A stretch of DNA of 64,000 nucleotides from Pomacea canaliculata (GCF_003073045.1 NC_037590.1:42696296-42760295), one strand, 5' to 3'; positions 45,401 through 60,114 are shown, counted from the first letter of the stretch. Program-made: numbers and translations. Notes: a model not told the origin generated them from the letters alone.

Positions 45401-48223
45401 TACTTATAATAATATCAAAAATGCAGCTCTATTTACAATGCTGCATGTTGCCAGCAGAGATCTCAAGATTGTGCACTATGATTTTAAATTAGAATTAACT
45501 AATGAAAAACCAGAAAAATTATCTTTTGTGAGAAAATTGCTTTTACCTGGTCTGCTTGACTTCTTGAATATTTATGTTCTTTTCATTGGTTGGTTATAAC
45601 ATAACCCTTGGATGTTGTGGATTTTTTTCATCAAACTATTGAATGCACTCAAAACATTACTTGTTATGGTCAGTTTATATCTAATCCTGAAAGAATATGG
45701 AAACATGACAGACTCCAAGCACTGATCTAAAGTGATTTTAGGTGCAGTTGTTTAGGGAATGATGTTTGCAACTAAAATTTTGAGTGGAAAAATATTCAAA
45801 ACAGAAGTAGTAATTAATGTTCCATAGTGTTTTGACTTTCCTTTCTGTGATTCCTGTTAAAATTATACACACATGAACCCATTTATGTCTCATCACTGCT
45901 GCCTTTGTGTGTGGTGTGAAACATGTAATGGAACAGCCAGAGGTATGTTGTAACATCTGACTGCATGTTCTTGTACCCATTAAAGCCCAATAAATATTTA
46001 TAATTTTAAGTTACGAAAGCAGAGATTTTAACTTCTTTTTCTGTTACACATTTCAAGGTCATTCCAATTTTATTCATGATAACAATTTTCCCTGATTTTT
46101 TTTATATATATACACAATAAGGCCATCTTGCTCTTAGACATTCGAAAAACTGCATAAATCCTGAAATTATTGTTTTTTCATGTTCGTGAAGCACAGAAAA
46201 ATGTGATACTATTTTTTCAGCAACTATTATTTTAGTTTTCTCAGCTTTGGAGCAAAGGCTCATGGGTTAAAGGGCCACAGGTGAACGACAGGAGACACCC
46301 ACAGTACCCGAAGCAAGACAGTGCTTCACACCTGCTGGCTGCATGGTTAATGAGAAGCAGTCAGCTAACATGAGCATTGTAGGTGGCTATTAGCCATCCA
46401 ACTCCTACTGCATTAATCTCATCTTTCAGGGAGTGGGAGATAATCGCCCTACAAACTGTGAAATGCTTACTGTTCACTTAACCCCTCCTCTACCACCAGG
46501 ATTGCTTTATCACAATACTATTTTTTATGACGTTTGCATTGTGTCACCGACATGATGTATAAAAAATGTACCAGATTTATTATTTTCATTGTAATAATTT
46601 GAACATTGGTCATGTGTGCATGCTCAAAAATCAATTATTTTTTTATATTTGGTGCCTTTATTGTGTTTTTTGTGTAAATATCCCAAAATATGTCAATGCC
46701 ACATGTATTGCAGGTTTTTCCTTTTGCACCTTTATAACTTTTACAAGTTGACTGCAGAGACTGAAGTAGCTTGACACTATTTAGAATAAGATACTTCAGT
46801 ATTATGAGCTACAATTGTATTTGTACACACTATTTTAAGAGAAATTTTGAAGAAAAAAATTGTATAATATGAAAGTAATTTTTATATTAAACATTATTTA
46901 AATGTCTAACAATTTCACTAAGACAAGTGCTGGACATAAACCAGACCTGTACAATAATAATATAAATCACTGCAGTGTGAATTGTTTATATATATATATG
47001 TTTTCCTGACTTTTTGACACATGCCTTGGTATGCAAATCACAACAAATGTTTCAATACCTTGTTGGATTGGAATGATTTTTTCATCCTATTATCTGTTTA
47101 ATGTGTGATGACAGCTTTATAATAAGATGATTTTAAGCACACCTGAAATGCAGATTCCATTAAGCTCACAGCTTATTCCTCTTTATGTTGACCAAGATTT
47201 CACTAAATTGCTAAATCAGTTTTTTTGCCCTACAAACTTGGGATAATCTTGGTTGATGATAAATGTCTGGAGAAACATAGCAGAGGTCAGAATAACTTAG
47301 ACAAATAGAACCCCACAGGAATCTTTAGGTACAAAGTGGTGCTGATCTTGGAAATCATCACACACTCTTAAGGTCCCTTTATTGTCTTTAGTCTGTTAGC
47401 TTCAGGGTTATCAACCAGGCACATGGATTTTACATAGCTATAATATAAAAACGTTGGTATGTTGCACTTTTATGTGTGCCACAATTTCATCCACTGGTCC
47501 ACACTTGCCCGTCTTTTGACAGCCATGTATGCTTAAGTCCTTGGGCTAGATTTTGCTAATGCAGTCAAAGTTTCTTGTTTTTTTCTTCTCTGTGGAGGTT
47601 AGTTTGCTATGTTTTTCCATATAAAAAATAAAGTAAGACCATATTCAGAATTTTACCTTTACTCAGGGTTTTTAAAGTTAAAATATTTAATGAGTTATGC
47701 AAAAATTGCTCTTGAACATTGTCTTTCATAGAACTAACATTTTTTAAAGCTAGGTTACATACAAAGTGGAATGTGGACTGTGTAGGATACCTTTGTACTA
47801 TAATGTTGTCTCCTTTATACCACTCTCTAGCTGTGCCATCCACACACAAAATCAACAAATAGATGTCACCCACACTTTGACATTCACACACAGGTGCACC
47901 AACTACACACACATTTGCCATCTGTACACACTTATCCACAAATACACTACTAACCCATGCAAATTTAGCCATGTCATCCAGGAATGTACTGGCACACAAA
48001 TCATCATAACACGCATCTCCAGACATGCAGGTTCGTGTATCATCTACACTTATGCAGACAACACACATCATCCTCACACCAATGTCATCTACATGTGCAC
48101 AATCCTCATATATGTATGACATCCTCCTATGTTCATGCAGACCTATCAGCCACACACGTGGGCATCTGTCATTTACACACATGCAAACACAAGTGGTGAG
48201 GTGACACATGAGGCCTGAGAGTA

Positions 48224-48229
48224 TTTATT
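48224..48229 (-). terminator. Minus-strand poly(A) signal candidate
   Basis: TTTATT on the plus strand reads AATAAA on the minus strand. It is followed, in the minus direction, by a GU-containing stretch (catgtgtcacctc and cttgtgtttgc). It would suit the end of a leftward transcript such as a long ZSWIM8 3' UTR. Speculative. Confidence 0.25.
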
Positions 48230-48466
48230 GAGGCAAAGGATGATACCATTAATGAGACGTGACATGGGGAGAGGTCAAACCACAACTACACAATCAATGG
48301 ACAGTGTGACTCCATTAAATATCTACACATGCACACACACACACATACACATGGGTGTAAAAATAGAAGAAAATAAAATTACGATTATGATGAAAATACA
48401 TATATTAAATATGATATATTCCCCCTTCCCTCTTCAAAATATTTTCCTTGTGATCTATATGGTCTA

Positions 48467-48472
48467 AATAAA
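48467..48472 (+). terminator. Distal plus-strand poly(A) signal candidate
   Basis: AATAAA followed about 15-35 bases later by the GU-rich stretch gtttatgtgttctctgtgtg. This is the best-formed cleavage/polyadenylation context on the plus strand after VAMP7. Confidence 0.4.
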
Positions 48473-50529
48473 GCTGCTTCAAAGTTTATGTGTTCTCTGT
48501 GTGATGCAGCTTAAAAGGAGAATGAACTAGTATGAAAAAAATTGTGAGAAAGATTTAACATTAAGAGGGAAGAGAGGCTCTATGTATGCATGTATGTACG
48601 AGTGCCTTTAAAGGTCATGAAGGTTTTAAAAGTATTTCAGCCTCTTTACAGCAACCCATGACTTCATAGGGAATTCTACAGATGAAACTCTAGTTTTGCT
48701 GGTTAACATTGTTATAAAGATGTGCATACAAATAACATTCAAGTACATCTGAAGTTGTGCCAGAAGTTATAGTAATCAACTTTCTCTACAACAGGTTTAA
48801 ATCTGTACATGGACTACGCAATTTACAGTTTAAACAGCTAATTTTTTTATATTACAGATAGTAGCATCAGCAATTAGCAATAATCATCAATCCCTGAAAT
48901 TATTCTCCATATAAAAATTTAAACATTCTATGATCTGCGCTACCAGATACATTACTGCATGAGCATGCACGTGTCTTCTTTGCATGGCAGAAGCAGGAAG
49001 GGGGGGAGGCTACCTGACACTTTGTCCTGTAGAACAAGCAACAGCAATGAACTGAGTATAGTGGCAGGATCTTATGAAGGACTTGCTTGTGAAACCCAAT
49101 CTACCTCACTGGAAATGAAAGATGATTTTACTGACAGAAAGGAACATTTTCACTCTCAGAGTTCTCACATGAAAACCCGTTCATTATAAGATGTTGATGA
49201 GCCAGCATCCTCTATTGATCTAAATAAAGCCATGAGCAGACAGAAAAGGCAGTGGGATATTGGCTGTTGTAGCATTGTCAAACACACAGGCTTGCATATA
49301 TCAGAAAATGGACCATACAGAATTCCTACCTGTGATGCAGAAGTATAATGATGCACCTCCATATATAAGATTATAAGTAATGTAATAACTTGTTACTTTG
49401 AGGAAACAGAGTAACTGACAAAAGAAATTTGCAATAAGAACTTAGTTATAAAAGTCCAAGACAAATATTTCACAGGTTTAAAAGAAAAATGACAAAAGTC
49501 TCTCCAAGGACAAGCTGGGAAATGCTGCAAGATGAGATTCTTCTGTTTCAATCAACATGAGGGGCCATAGCTAATGACTAGTGACAAGTCACAAACCTTA
49601 GTGGTTTGTATCTGTTTACATGGACTATGAAATGTGTGAGGGGGGGAAGGAACAAGACCATAGGAGTGCACAAGCAAGTCCTTGACAGGATCTGAAAGCA
49701 GTTCAAAGTGTTCTGAAATATGCAGCCACTATGTGAAAATCTGACTACATGAATTGATCAAAAATATGTTTCATGGATCATAAGAATCTGTTTTATTTGC
49801 TCTCTTCCTTTTCTTCAATCTCAAACCATTCACAGCACATGTGTATGCTTCTTTTAATTACTCTTAGTTATAAGAAATAATTTGGAGATGAAACAGTCTG
49901 TCACTTTCAGAATGACAATGATTCTTATACTAAATAGAAATGGCATATTACAATCCTTTATAAAAACAGCAGCTGGATACAGCAAGAGCAATTCAACGTA
50001 TGAACAAAGTGGAAGCAGCAGGTTAACAGCAAGTGCAGGCCAGAGCAAAGGAGAAAGAGAGAGCAACAATGATTGAAATTGGGAAGAACAAGAAACGCAT
50101 GGCATGGTCTGAAAATGAAAAGATGAACACATGACAGTTTTTGTAAAGCTGCTACAATAAAAACAGACTTCATAACAAAAAACCTCCCATCTTTTATGAA
50201 TCCATAAAAAGCTGTTTCATAAATGATGGAGAAGTGAAGCACTACTATTTTCCTGAACATCATAGATGGACAGCACAGCTGGCTCTGCTAACTCTTAATC
50301 TCTATTCAAATATGTCAAGGACAATGAAAAGGCCATGTCCATTTAGGGTGTGTGCAAGTGCAATGGTGAAATCTCCCAAGGAATTTAAAAGTTATTACTG
50401 GACTTTTGCAAGTCATCTCAGCTTCTTTCTTGATAAGCTCCAAAGAGCGAAAAGCAATGTTACTTTGTTCTCCGAAATAAGACAAAAAACATAAGCCTGT
50501 TTCCGTGAAAGCGGAACTGGTTGAGGATT

Positions 50530-50697
50530 GGTACTGGACTACAAGATCGCTAAACTGTTACCATTTCTATTGTAGGGTCACAATATTTCTACTGGACTAC
50601 AAGACTGTTACCATCTCTACTTTAGGGTTCCAATATTTCAACTGGGCTACAAGATTGTTTGACTGTTACCATTTCTTATGTATGGTTCCAATATTTG
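50530..50697. repeat. About 55-62-bp tandem repeat, 3 copies
   Basis: Each unit runs tactggactacaagat, then gttaccatttctattgtag, then ggttccaatatttc, with small indels between copies. Confidence 0.85.
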
Positions 50698-51592
50698 AAA
50701 ATCCGTTGCCCATGGCCACCACTCCTCTTTTGTTGCAGCCAGTCCATTCAGTTTAAAAAAAGCTCTTGCAAAATTATTGATTGCTCTTACCCTCTTGATC
50801 TGCCTTGCCTTAATATTGTAATTTTTGTGTTCACTTATTTTTGCACTGCTGTTATCATACTTTGTTGTTGATACTACTGCATTTGGATGGCTAGTCTAAA
50901 TCATCTATTATTATATTAATCAAATTCTCTATATAAATACTACAGAAATTTTACACACAGCACCCTGTACTGACAAGAAAAATGTATTTACATATGGCAT
51001 TTGATCATGGCTAGATCTGCAAGTGCATATGATCAACATGACCAGTGCATATCCACAAATGAAAAAAGGCATTGCCTCCTTTTGCAAGAAATGGAACTTC
51101 TTGGGTCACGTGACAAAATCCAGCACATCCTATGACTGAACACACTTGTTTCCTGCAAATTACCCACACGAACCCTATGAGCTCAGCACACTTACAGCAC
51201 AAAATTTGCCACAAATACCTGTAACATTTTTCAGACATAGCATGTACAAGCAGGACTCAATAAACCAGGCACCTGCTGTGACAGCTTTTCAGCAGTTGTT
51301 TCTATGGGCGTCCCAAAACAGCAACACCATTTACACAACTCAGCACTAGGTGTATTATACAAGATTACTTTCTATTGTAATCCACAATAAAATGGAAGAA
51401 CTTAGTAAAGAAATTTCTGTCTTCTGAGCAACCTAGCCACTTTCACAAGAAAACTCCTCGTCAAAAACGATTATGAATTTGCAGGCAGTAAATCAGACCT
51501 AATGACAAGAGAAGAGCTGATCCTGATTTCTACATAAAAATGCAGCCAACCTGAATCTCTTCTCACCATGCATACATATAAGCATGAAGTCA

Positions 51593-51670
51593 AGACAAGA
51601 ATTCTCTAAGACAGGAGAGTGAAGACCAGAATTCTCTCAGAGAGGAAAGGCAAGACCAGAATTCTCTCAG
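51593..51670. repeat. 30-bp tandem repeat, about 2.6 copies
   Basis: Units start at 51593, 51623 and 51653 with agaccagaattctctcag followed by an agagaggaaaggc-type tail. Confidence 0.85.
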
Positions 51671-54600
51671 AAAACAATTCTTTTTCTGTTTTCTAGTTCT
51701 TGTGTTTTTAAAAAATAAGTTCACTCTCATAGCAAGATGGCCATCTCTAAGAAGACTAAAAATACGAAAAAGATGATTTTAAAAAATCTGTTAACTAGGA
51801 ACATGGCTTTCGTTTCAAAATTCAAATTAGGCTTGTCTTCAAAGTACACCACCAGAAGGATTTGCACTTTTGTCATAAAACTTAATTTTATTTCAAATCC
51901 TAGCTGCTCTCATAAAAAAAATCACTTTTAAAAAGTATCACTTAAAGAAGATTTGAAAACAAATTCATGAATTCAGCAATAAATCATTTACACCTTGTCA
52001 GCAGTTTCTGCATCCTGGTTCAAACAGTGCAATTACACCAATGACATAGGACATTTTTTTTCTAGACATGGAAAAATGGGGGCAAAGACATGAAAAGAGA
52101 ATAAAATATGTAAATTTTTACTCTAGACACAACTGCTTGCAAAAGATTTAACCTGGACTTGTCAATAGAGAAAATCCTAAGTTACCTGTTTCTCTGTGCT
52201 GTTAGTTAAAATGTCCTTTGAAGTCAAACTAAAGATCAGCTAAATGTAGAACTGTGACTAAAGTGGAAGGAATAAACACAAAAGTAAGGCACAGGGATGA
52301 AACTTGGGAGAAGGGGTGGAAATAAAAATAATTTAAAAAAATGCCCGTGACACATGGCACACACTTGTGACAAGGAAAAACGAGAGACATATTTGTGGCA
52401 CAGGGCACACAAGGCATGAGGGAAATGGAAAAATGTGGTAGGTATTTGTTTTGGACAAGGAGAAACAGAGGGAAAATAAGAACTACAGACTTACCCCCTC
52501 CCCTAGATATTCTTGTGCCTCTACAATGCAAAGTAAGCACACCAAACTAGACTAGAATTGTCGTCCAAAGAGGCTCCTTTGAGCTACAAAAAAGGCCACC
52601 ACATACCGTAGGGCTCAGCGACAAATAAATAACAAAAATGAAAGCATACATATGTAAATATTGTGCAACCGAGCAAAGTTCTATATAAGATGCATCAAAT
52701 TTTCTGGTTAAAAATTACATAAAAATAAGAGATTAAAATACCACTCTCTTCCAGTTAGATTATTTTCCAACATGCATGTTCAAACAGTGTTGAGGACAGA
52801 GTGGGAGAGGTCATGAATGAGGTTAAATTTATGCACACTAATACAGAAAATGACAATGAATAAATACAAACTGCTTCTTTAAAGCAAATACAAAGGAAAA
52901 AGTTTGTTTCGAAAGTACCACTCATAAAGAGAATAACATGAAAATGGATTATCTGGAAACTATATAACTTTTGGAGGCAAACAGGTGTGGGGAATTTGCT
53001 CATTTAAGTGTACATATATGCAGGTAAATGTGAAAGGTTACTTTAAAACATGACCCCAAAATTACTTCCTTAGTGCAAATCTTTTGTTTAATTAGCAATT
53101 TCAGTCTTTGTTTCTGATAATTAAAATCTTGATGCATTAAAAAAATGCTGCACCTAATCCATAATCCAACATAAAATAATTTGAAAATTTCTAGAATAAA
53201 AAAGCAATAATTTAACTCTGAAATTCTTCCTCTGTATATTTCAAATCACTACATGGTTTCTCATTAAGATGGACATGCACACTCCATATTTTCTGGCAGA
53301 CGAACTTGATTCTAGAATTAGGAAAACAGGGAGAATAATCCTGAGATCAGGTATTATAACCAACAAGTGGGATGTCACGTAAATATGGAAGAAGAGATGA
53401 TGAGATAAGACATACTGAGAAAAATTGCGGCCACCCCTGCAAATTACAAAAATTAACTATTCAAAGTCAGATGGGTTTTCTGGCCCTGTGATTGGGTCTA
53501 AACATCTCAGCTGATCTTACTTATTGGTAAAACAGTGTCAGATTGACTAGCTAAAGTCTGGCACCCTCTAAGCTGATCTCATTGTTTGGTAATGTCCAAC
53601 AAGCCAAAGACTTGCAATTACTCAAATGGAAATAGAATTTACCCCTCTTTGCTTGCAACAGTCAAAAAAACCTAACCCTTGCCAAAGCTCCCTGAGCAGT
53701 TAGTGAACTTCAGGTGTATTTCTTGTGTCAGCTCCTAAAATTATCTCCATGTCAGACTCTCCAATGGGCAAAGATGCATGAACATGGGGGATGGGTAAAA
53801 ACAGAAGCTATACAGTCACATACATTTGTATGATTTATTTTCCTGAGTCTCTCAATCAATACAAAAAATATTTCTATCTTCCAAATCTATCCAAGAGACA
53901 TGTTGCATCTTCAATAAGATGTGATACTGCAGGTATGAACAATAGTGCTATGAATGGTTCACTTGAGAATGTGAAATGTTCAAATGTCTGAGTGCTGGAT
54001 AAGAACAGCTACAACTACAGATAGACACTGTCCATAAGGGGTCATGGAAAATGAAAACAAAAGCCATATAGGACGGAGTTGGCAGGTGCTTTAACTGCGC
54101 TTGCGTTGACAAAGACAATTGTTTTACCCACACATTTGTAATTTAAATGGTGCTGATAACACTTCAGACTAAATGTTCTCATTTATAATTAGTGGAAAAT
54201 AAACAGTGCCTGACATCTTGCTACTTCTGCCTAAATCTGCATTTACAAAGTAAGTGTAAATCTACTGTCCCCCATGATAACCTAATAACAGTGATAGCTA
54301 TTAATCACATCTGTTGTAACTTGTTTCATGATGTTTTTACATATTGTATTATGTTATTTAAAGTTTTCACTCTGCACTGTTCTCAAGTGTACAATTATCT
54401 ACATAGGTACCTACACATAGCCCCTGGCAAAGTCACTGTGCTTGCCAAAGCAGTGTTAGTGTTTTTACTTAGATTTGTTTCTTTGTTTCTGGTCTGTGTG
54501 TGACCTGTCTCCAAAAGCTTTAAACCACACTTGACAAAAAGCTGAAGATGGCTATGCTTATTTTACAGCTGGCATTCACATTAAGTTAAACAAAAATCAA

Positions 54601-57600
54601 GTGATGGGAAGGTTGTCATTTTGCTAACACAATTGTATCACTTTTTTCATTTACAATACAGTGGTAACATGCTTTCTTATTCTTCTACACAGCTTGTGCT
54701 TACAAGCAACAAGAACATTGAAGCTGATGGTTTAAACATTTTTTTTTAAACTGTAGTTTATTTAAAACACCATATCTCAGCTAAAATTACTTCTTTTATT
54801 TGAACTACCTTTCCCATTTATTAAACAAACGACAAACAATTGACAAAATTATTCAACAATTTTATATATGAAGGTATGGAGTTACTGAACAAAAAATACA
54901 CTGGTGTGTTAAAAAAAAAAATGATAGTCCCATAGCCTAGCAGCTGTAGGGGCAGTGAATGTAAGAGGTTCACTGAAGGTATGGCACAGCACACTGAAGG
55001 TATAGCCCCACCCTCTCCTCCTGAGGACTTCCAAACACCTATTTCTAATAACCAAATAAATAATTTCAATAAAACAAATAGCTAATTCTTATTCACTGTA
55101 AAAAATAACAAAATGTGTGATGCCTGCTTTCTTTTTTTTCGCACTCTGGTACATCACACGTCAACATAAAGCAAAAATCAACAATGATACAATATTTTTT
55201 TTAAAGAATGAAATTTAACACTGTAGAAAAGATAAGAAAGCTATTGAGGATGGTAGCACAAATAAACAGGAACTGGTAAGGAAAAAGAAATCGAAAGCAA
55301 GAAAGATGAAACAAAGTTGGAAGGGGAGGGATAACTCACTGCAGACAACAAAGGCAAATATAAGTTTTCATAATTATGTTCATTCACTCAACACACACAC
55401 ACAAACATAAACAAGTGTTTTACAAAAATACTTACACGGGGAAAGTGTGACTTACATTTTTTTTAACTTTTGCATTTCAATAGACGTTATTCTTCTGAGC
55501 CACAACATGAGTGTTTAAAAGATACCCTATGCTGGGGAAAAAATAGTTACAAAGGCATACCCTATATAGTTCTCCATTGCAATCAATAAGTGTGTTATTC
55601 TAGACATGGAAGCTGAGAGGGAAATCGGTGTCTTACACCAAGCAACAACTAAGGCTACATCATAGCAAAGCAGCCAGGTATGTAAACAGTGCTACATGCA
55701 GAGAAAGAACAGCATGCCTGAGTCAAGGTTGCATCCCACGGCAACCGATCCTCACTGCATGCAGTTTCTCTGTGCACCTCTGGACTGTCATTGTATGTAA
55801 TTTGCAAGAATAAGGAGGTCTCCATTCAATTCAGCAATCGTAATCAGAATGAGCATTGCATGTTTAACAGCTAGCATTACCATTACTTGACCTGGCCTTC
55901 ATATATACACAGACGATTCATAAAAATACAAGCACGCACACAGAAAGAAAAGTGTTGTGCAAAGGTAGGAAAAAGGGAACAGAAATAAAATAAAATACAA
56001 ACATTATATAAAGAATATACAAGAGACATTCTGAAGTTCTCAAGGTAATAAATTTTTCTGTGATCTAAATTTATCTGCATACATTATAAACACAGTGTTG
56101 GTCAAGGCATGACCAAAAAAGTAGCTCTTGACAATAATGGATACAAGTAGCCAGATGTTTCTGCAGCTAATACTCCAGTTTTTTACCCAACAAAAACTCC
56201 AATCAAATCAGCAACAGCTGACTTCTTTACTTTCATGCAGAACTGACCACAGGAAACTTGGCTACGCTAATATTTATGCAGACATAAGCTGTGACTTATT
56301 AGCACGTCATCATACCTCCTAAAGCCAAAAATATTCATTTTTAGATGTTTCTTACAATCTTTTTCCTATTACAATGTTTAGCATTTTGTGTGTGTGTGTT
56401 TTTGAAATGTTTTCTTTTTATTCAACACTTGTGTTGAATGTCATGCAGAAACAAAAACCCATATGGTCATAAACATTAGCCATCTCTCATTCTTTTGCAA
56501 GTCTTACATGAAGAACAGATTAATAATTGAATTAGACACACTATTTTCTGTTGCTTGATTCTACATAAAACAGACATTCTGATGTGTTCTGATATTTATA
56601 TATCTAAAAATATATCTGGCTCTAATGGCACAACCTCAATATATTTGTAAGCTTGTGAAAATGACTGGCATTCACAAAGACAACTACAGCAGTCACATCT
56701 TAAAAAAAAAAAAAAAGATAAGCAGGAATAATTCAGTCTTACTATATGATATCAGCTAAGTCGTTGTGTAAGTCTTCTAACCACACATGAAAATTAAAAA
56801 CTCTCAACAACTAGCAAGTCTTGAAGACCATGTAAAAAAATTTGTCAAAAGTTTAAAACATATTATCTTGAGCCAACTAATAAACAAAATAAACATTACA
56901 CATGAAAAAACTTATGATGTAAAGAAAAAACCCCAAATGAGGAATACAGCTTCCACAATATAAAGACTAGGACACAGCTCTTACATTAGAATTACATTCT
57001 ACAACTGGCAGTGCATACAACATTCAGGTTTTGAACTGAGACACTGACTCAGCACTAGACATGGATTAAAACCTATTGCTAACACACTTCCTATAACAAG
57101 ACATCTCATACAACTTGTACTTAACACTGAGCTCTGAAGCCACTGGGTATACATCAAAATTTATATAATATATGGCAGCTGCTTTATCAACCTTGGAAAT
57201 AAGAAGGTTCAGCAAGGAAGTTTGCCATTCTATAAAATACACTGAGCTCTTGCTTTGATAAATCATTGGTGCACCCGATGAATCTTTCAAGTGCTGTACC
57301 TTTCATGTTTTAAAACATATTTAATGTTGGATAAGAGTCAATATTATTAATATTTGCCATTTTCAACATGTCCCAACACCAAAGAGGCTAATTATAAAGG
57401 ATTAGCAGGTGTGCTTATGCATGCATATGTGGGTGAATGTGTGTGCATCAGTATATATGCATTTTGTGTGTGTGTGTGCCTTAGCATACATGCATTCATA
57501 TATGTGTATGTGTGTGTGTACATGCATTAGTACATATGCATTCATGTATGTGATGTGCCTGTATGTGTGACAGAACAAGAGATGGAAAGAAAGAGAGGGA

Positions 57601-59897
57601 CAAAAAAAAAAAAAAAATAAAATAAAGAAATTAAACCAAAGTCACCAGAAAAGGACCCACACCTGTCAGGTGTTGAGGGTCTGCACAACCTTCTGACTGG
57701 GAAACATACCTGAGCTGACAAGCAAGACCTTGTCACTCATTCTCCTCATCTAAAAGCAGAAAAAAAGACTCCCTTTAAGTGTTAGGCAACATGTAACACT
57801 GTAACTGCTAAAGTAAGATCTGTTTTCAATGTCAGCAATGAGTGTGTACGCTGTGACATCCAACATCAACTTCATGAAAACCAGATCTAAAATGCCTCTA
57901 AATTCATGCTTTCATTTTTTAGTTTTGAAAAACTATAAATGTACAAATGAACCTCAATTTCGCCAACCTAACGGCTGTATGACTTAATATTTAGATGCAA
58001 ATTTTCATGAATTTTTTTGGGCTGAGTTCAAAAGCTGTTAATAATGCTACAGACAGTCAAAATTTACCCTTAAAAATCTGGCAAAGATCATGCTTTATCA
58101 TGCTGGCAGGGTGTTATGATTGGAAGCAGTCATTAAGCCACAAAAGGCCAGCTGCTAGTTTAACAAGTCATGTAGCACAGCTTTGTTCAGACACAAAGAT
58201 AACAGCAGTGCAGGTCGACAAATCAGAGATGTCTTCGTTGGTTCCCTTTTTCTGCTTCTCGACGTCACCATTCCACAAAAATGCATGCTGCTAATTCTGC
58301 CACATTGAGGCCAACAAACATGTTTATCAGTTCTTTTGCAAAAAGATGCTGTTTGGTCTACTTGTGGACACATGCATGTTTATTTTACACACGTATGCCC
58401 TTTCATGAATGCATATATATTTTACAGAAAAGAAGAAAGTGAAGAGAAAGGAATGCCAAAATGAATACCAAAAACTGATGTGCTGACATTTCAGCACACA
58501 TATGCGATACACAAAATGACCAAAGCACTCATGGTAATCTTAAAACAGTGTCAAGACATAGGGATGTTCTTGCTGCTGCGATTGTTGCTGCTGTTGCTGC
58601 TAGTTGATAAATCTGACGTAGAATCTTTTTTACATGAAAAGATGGCGATCCCACGTAATTATGACAAGAAGCATCTGTTATCAGACAGAAGGATGCTCTG
58701 AAGGTTTTTAGATACCAATTATGTGAATTTACTGACTTAAAAAAAAAAAGGACAGGCACATACTTGATCTTTGTGACCAGTGAATCTTGCTAACTATGAA
58801 CATGAATTTACAAATCTCTCCAGTCTTATAATTATTTATAGAAACCAAACTCTTCATGGTAAATGATGTAATTCTAACTCCTTCCAACAATTACAAGTGT
58901 ATGCACAACTGCTTCTAGTCACTGTCAAACATTTAGAAGGGGCTTGCACTAAGCAATAAAATACGTCAAAGTCTGACGAATGAAGGCAATAATACAAACA
59001 ATTTACTAATGACTCTTCACGCTGTCTTTGAAACTGAGTATAGAGATGAAAATGATAATCAACTTAAAAGCGGGGATAAATACCAAAACAGTGAAGTCTG
59101 AAAAAACCTAACACTTTCACTAAACTTTCCTGACAAATATTATTAAGAAATAAACCATTATATACATTTCTTCCCCTGGAGATGATCAACTACAGAAATG
59201 CTGCTTTCATTGAAACAATAAGAAAAGCTAAGAGTGTTCCATGACTGTAACATGGGGGAGAAAAGTGAGAAAGTGATTTGCTGTGCAAAAATAAGAGAGA
59301 ATGTGTTACAACAGCTCTTACAGCAGTAAACACCAGTCAGGACCACACAGTTTGGCATACCTGTCTGCTCCTACCTTGCGCACATTCATGTTTCAAGGTC
59401 CTGATGGATGAATTTCTTAGACAACAAATGAGTGCCAGCTTTCCTGTGATGTCAATTACAAACAAATTCAAAAGGGAATGGCAGCAGTTGCACTTACAGA
59501 AAACTGAAACCAAAATCTTTCAAACGCAGTCTAATCTTTTGTGGCATTTAAAGAAACAGCATATACTGTTATTAAAAAAGTAACAAAATTCCAAAGTGGA
59601 TGATGCAGAATTATTTTCACTTGTTTTGATGTAACATGAGAAAAGGTAAATCAATGTTCTTAACAAGTAAAATCTTTGCCCGAAAAGGACAAAAACAGAG
59701 CATCGTGGTACAGTACAGGATGTAACAGGACATTAAGACAAAATGAGCTAGGAGACAGGTCACATACTCCAACTTAGATTTCCACCACTAAATATAATTT
59801 CTGCAAAATTTTCTACCACACAGATTTACAGAAACACCACCATAACTAAAGTAATGAAGAGAAAGAGAAAAGACTGGATTCCTAAGTAAGCAAGTCG

Positions 59898-60114
59898 TCA
59901 TACACTGCCTGTGGCCAAGCCACTAACTATGCGCTGCCATAGGTCCTTGCGGCATGACTTGGAACGGCGTAGGCTCTGGAGCAGCTCATTAAACTGGACA
60001 AGACCACCTGGAGCCAGGTAAAATGCATTGCGTGCTGTACACACAATGGAGACGAACTCGTCATAGTCAGCATTGCTGATGTGGTGAATACGCTGGTGAG
60101 CACACTGGATGAAC
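59898..60114 (-). CDS. ZSWIM8: ZSWIM8 last coding exon F
   Basis: Completes the split methionine, then 71 residues FIQCAHQRIHHISNADYDEF and on through VQFNELLQSLRRSK to the stop TGA at 59898-59900. Acceptor tgtgttattaaag. The protein ends KDLWQRI plus nine residues, as in the family. Confidence 0.9.

Larger units (their letters stand above)
41968..48490 (+). other. Non-coding, probable VAMP7 3' UTR and flank
   Basis: No coding signal over 6.5 kb. Plus-strand AATAAA signals sit at 42476, 43882, 45989 and 48467. The nearest would give a 3' UTR of about 530 bases. The DNA is T-rich on the plus strand over much of 42-47 kb, which would fit a longer transcribed UTR. It includes A-runs (42686-42710), a C-run at about 44064-44075 and a CA/TG-rich low-complexity tract at 47850-48200. 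Confidence 0.4.
48491..59897. other. Gene-free 11.4 kb between VAMP7 and ZSWIM8
   Basis: No exon with a recognisable protein and no RNA gene seen. Much of 49-50 kb and 51-56 kb is A-rich on the plus strand (so U-rich if transcribed leftward from ZSWIM8), but 50.5-50.9 and 56.3-56.5 kb are T-rich, so the trend is not uniform. It contains small minisatellites (50530-50697, 51593-51670), TG runs (57465-57520), and A-runs at 56701 and 57602. It could be ZSWIM8 3' UTR and flank, or an unrecognised non-coding gene. Confidence 0.4.

Noticed and set aside
47607..48209. 200-codon minus-strand open frame
   Set aside because: It runs through CA/TG-rich low-complexity DNA, is extremely rich in C, V and D/M from TGTGTG-type codons, and its last part is ordinary AT-rich DNA. 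No domain is recognised.
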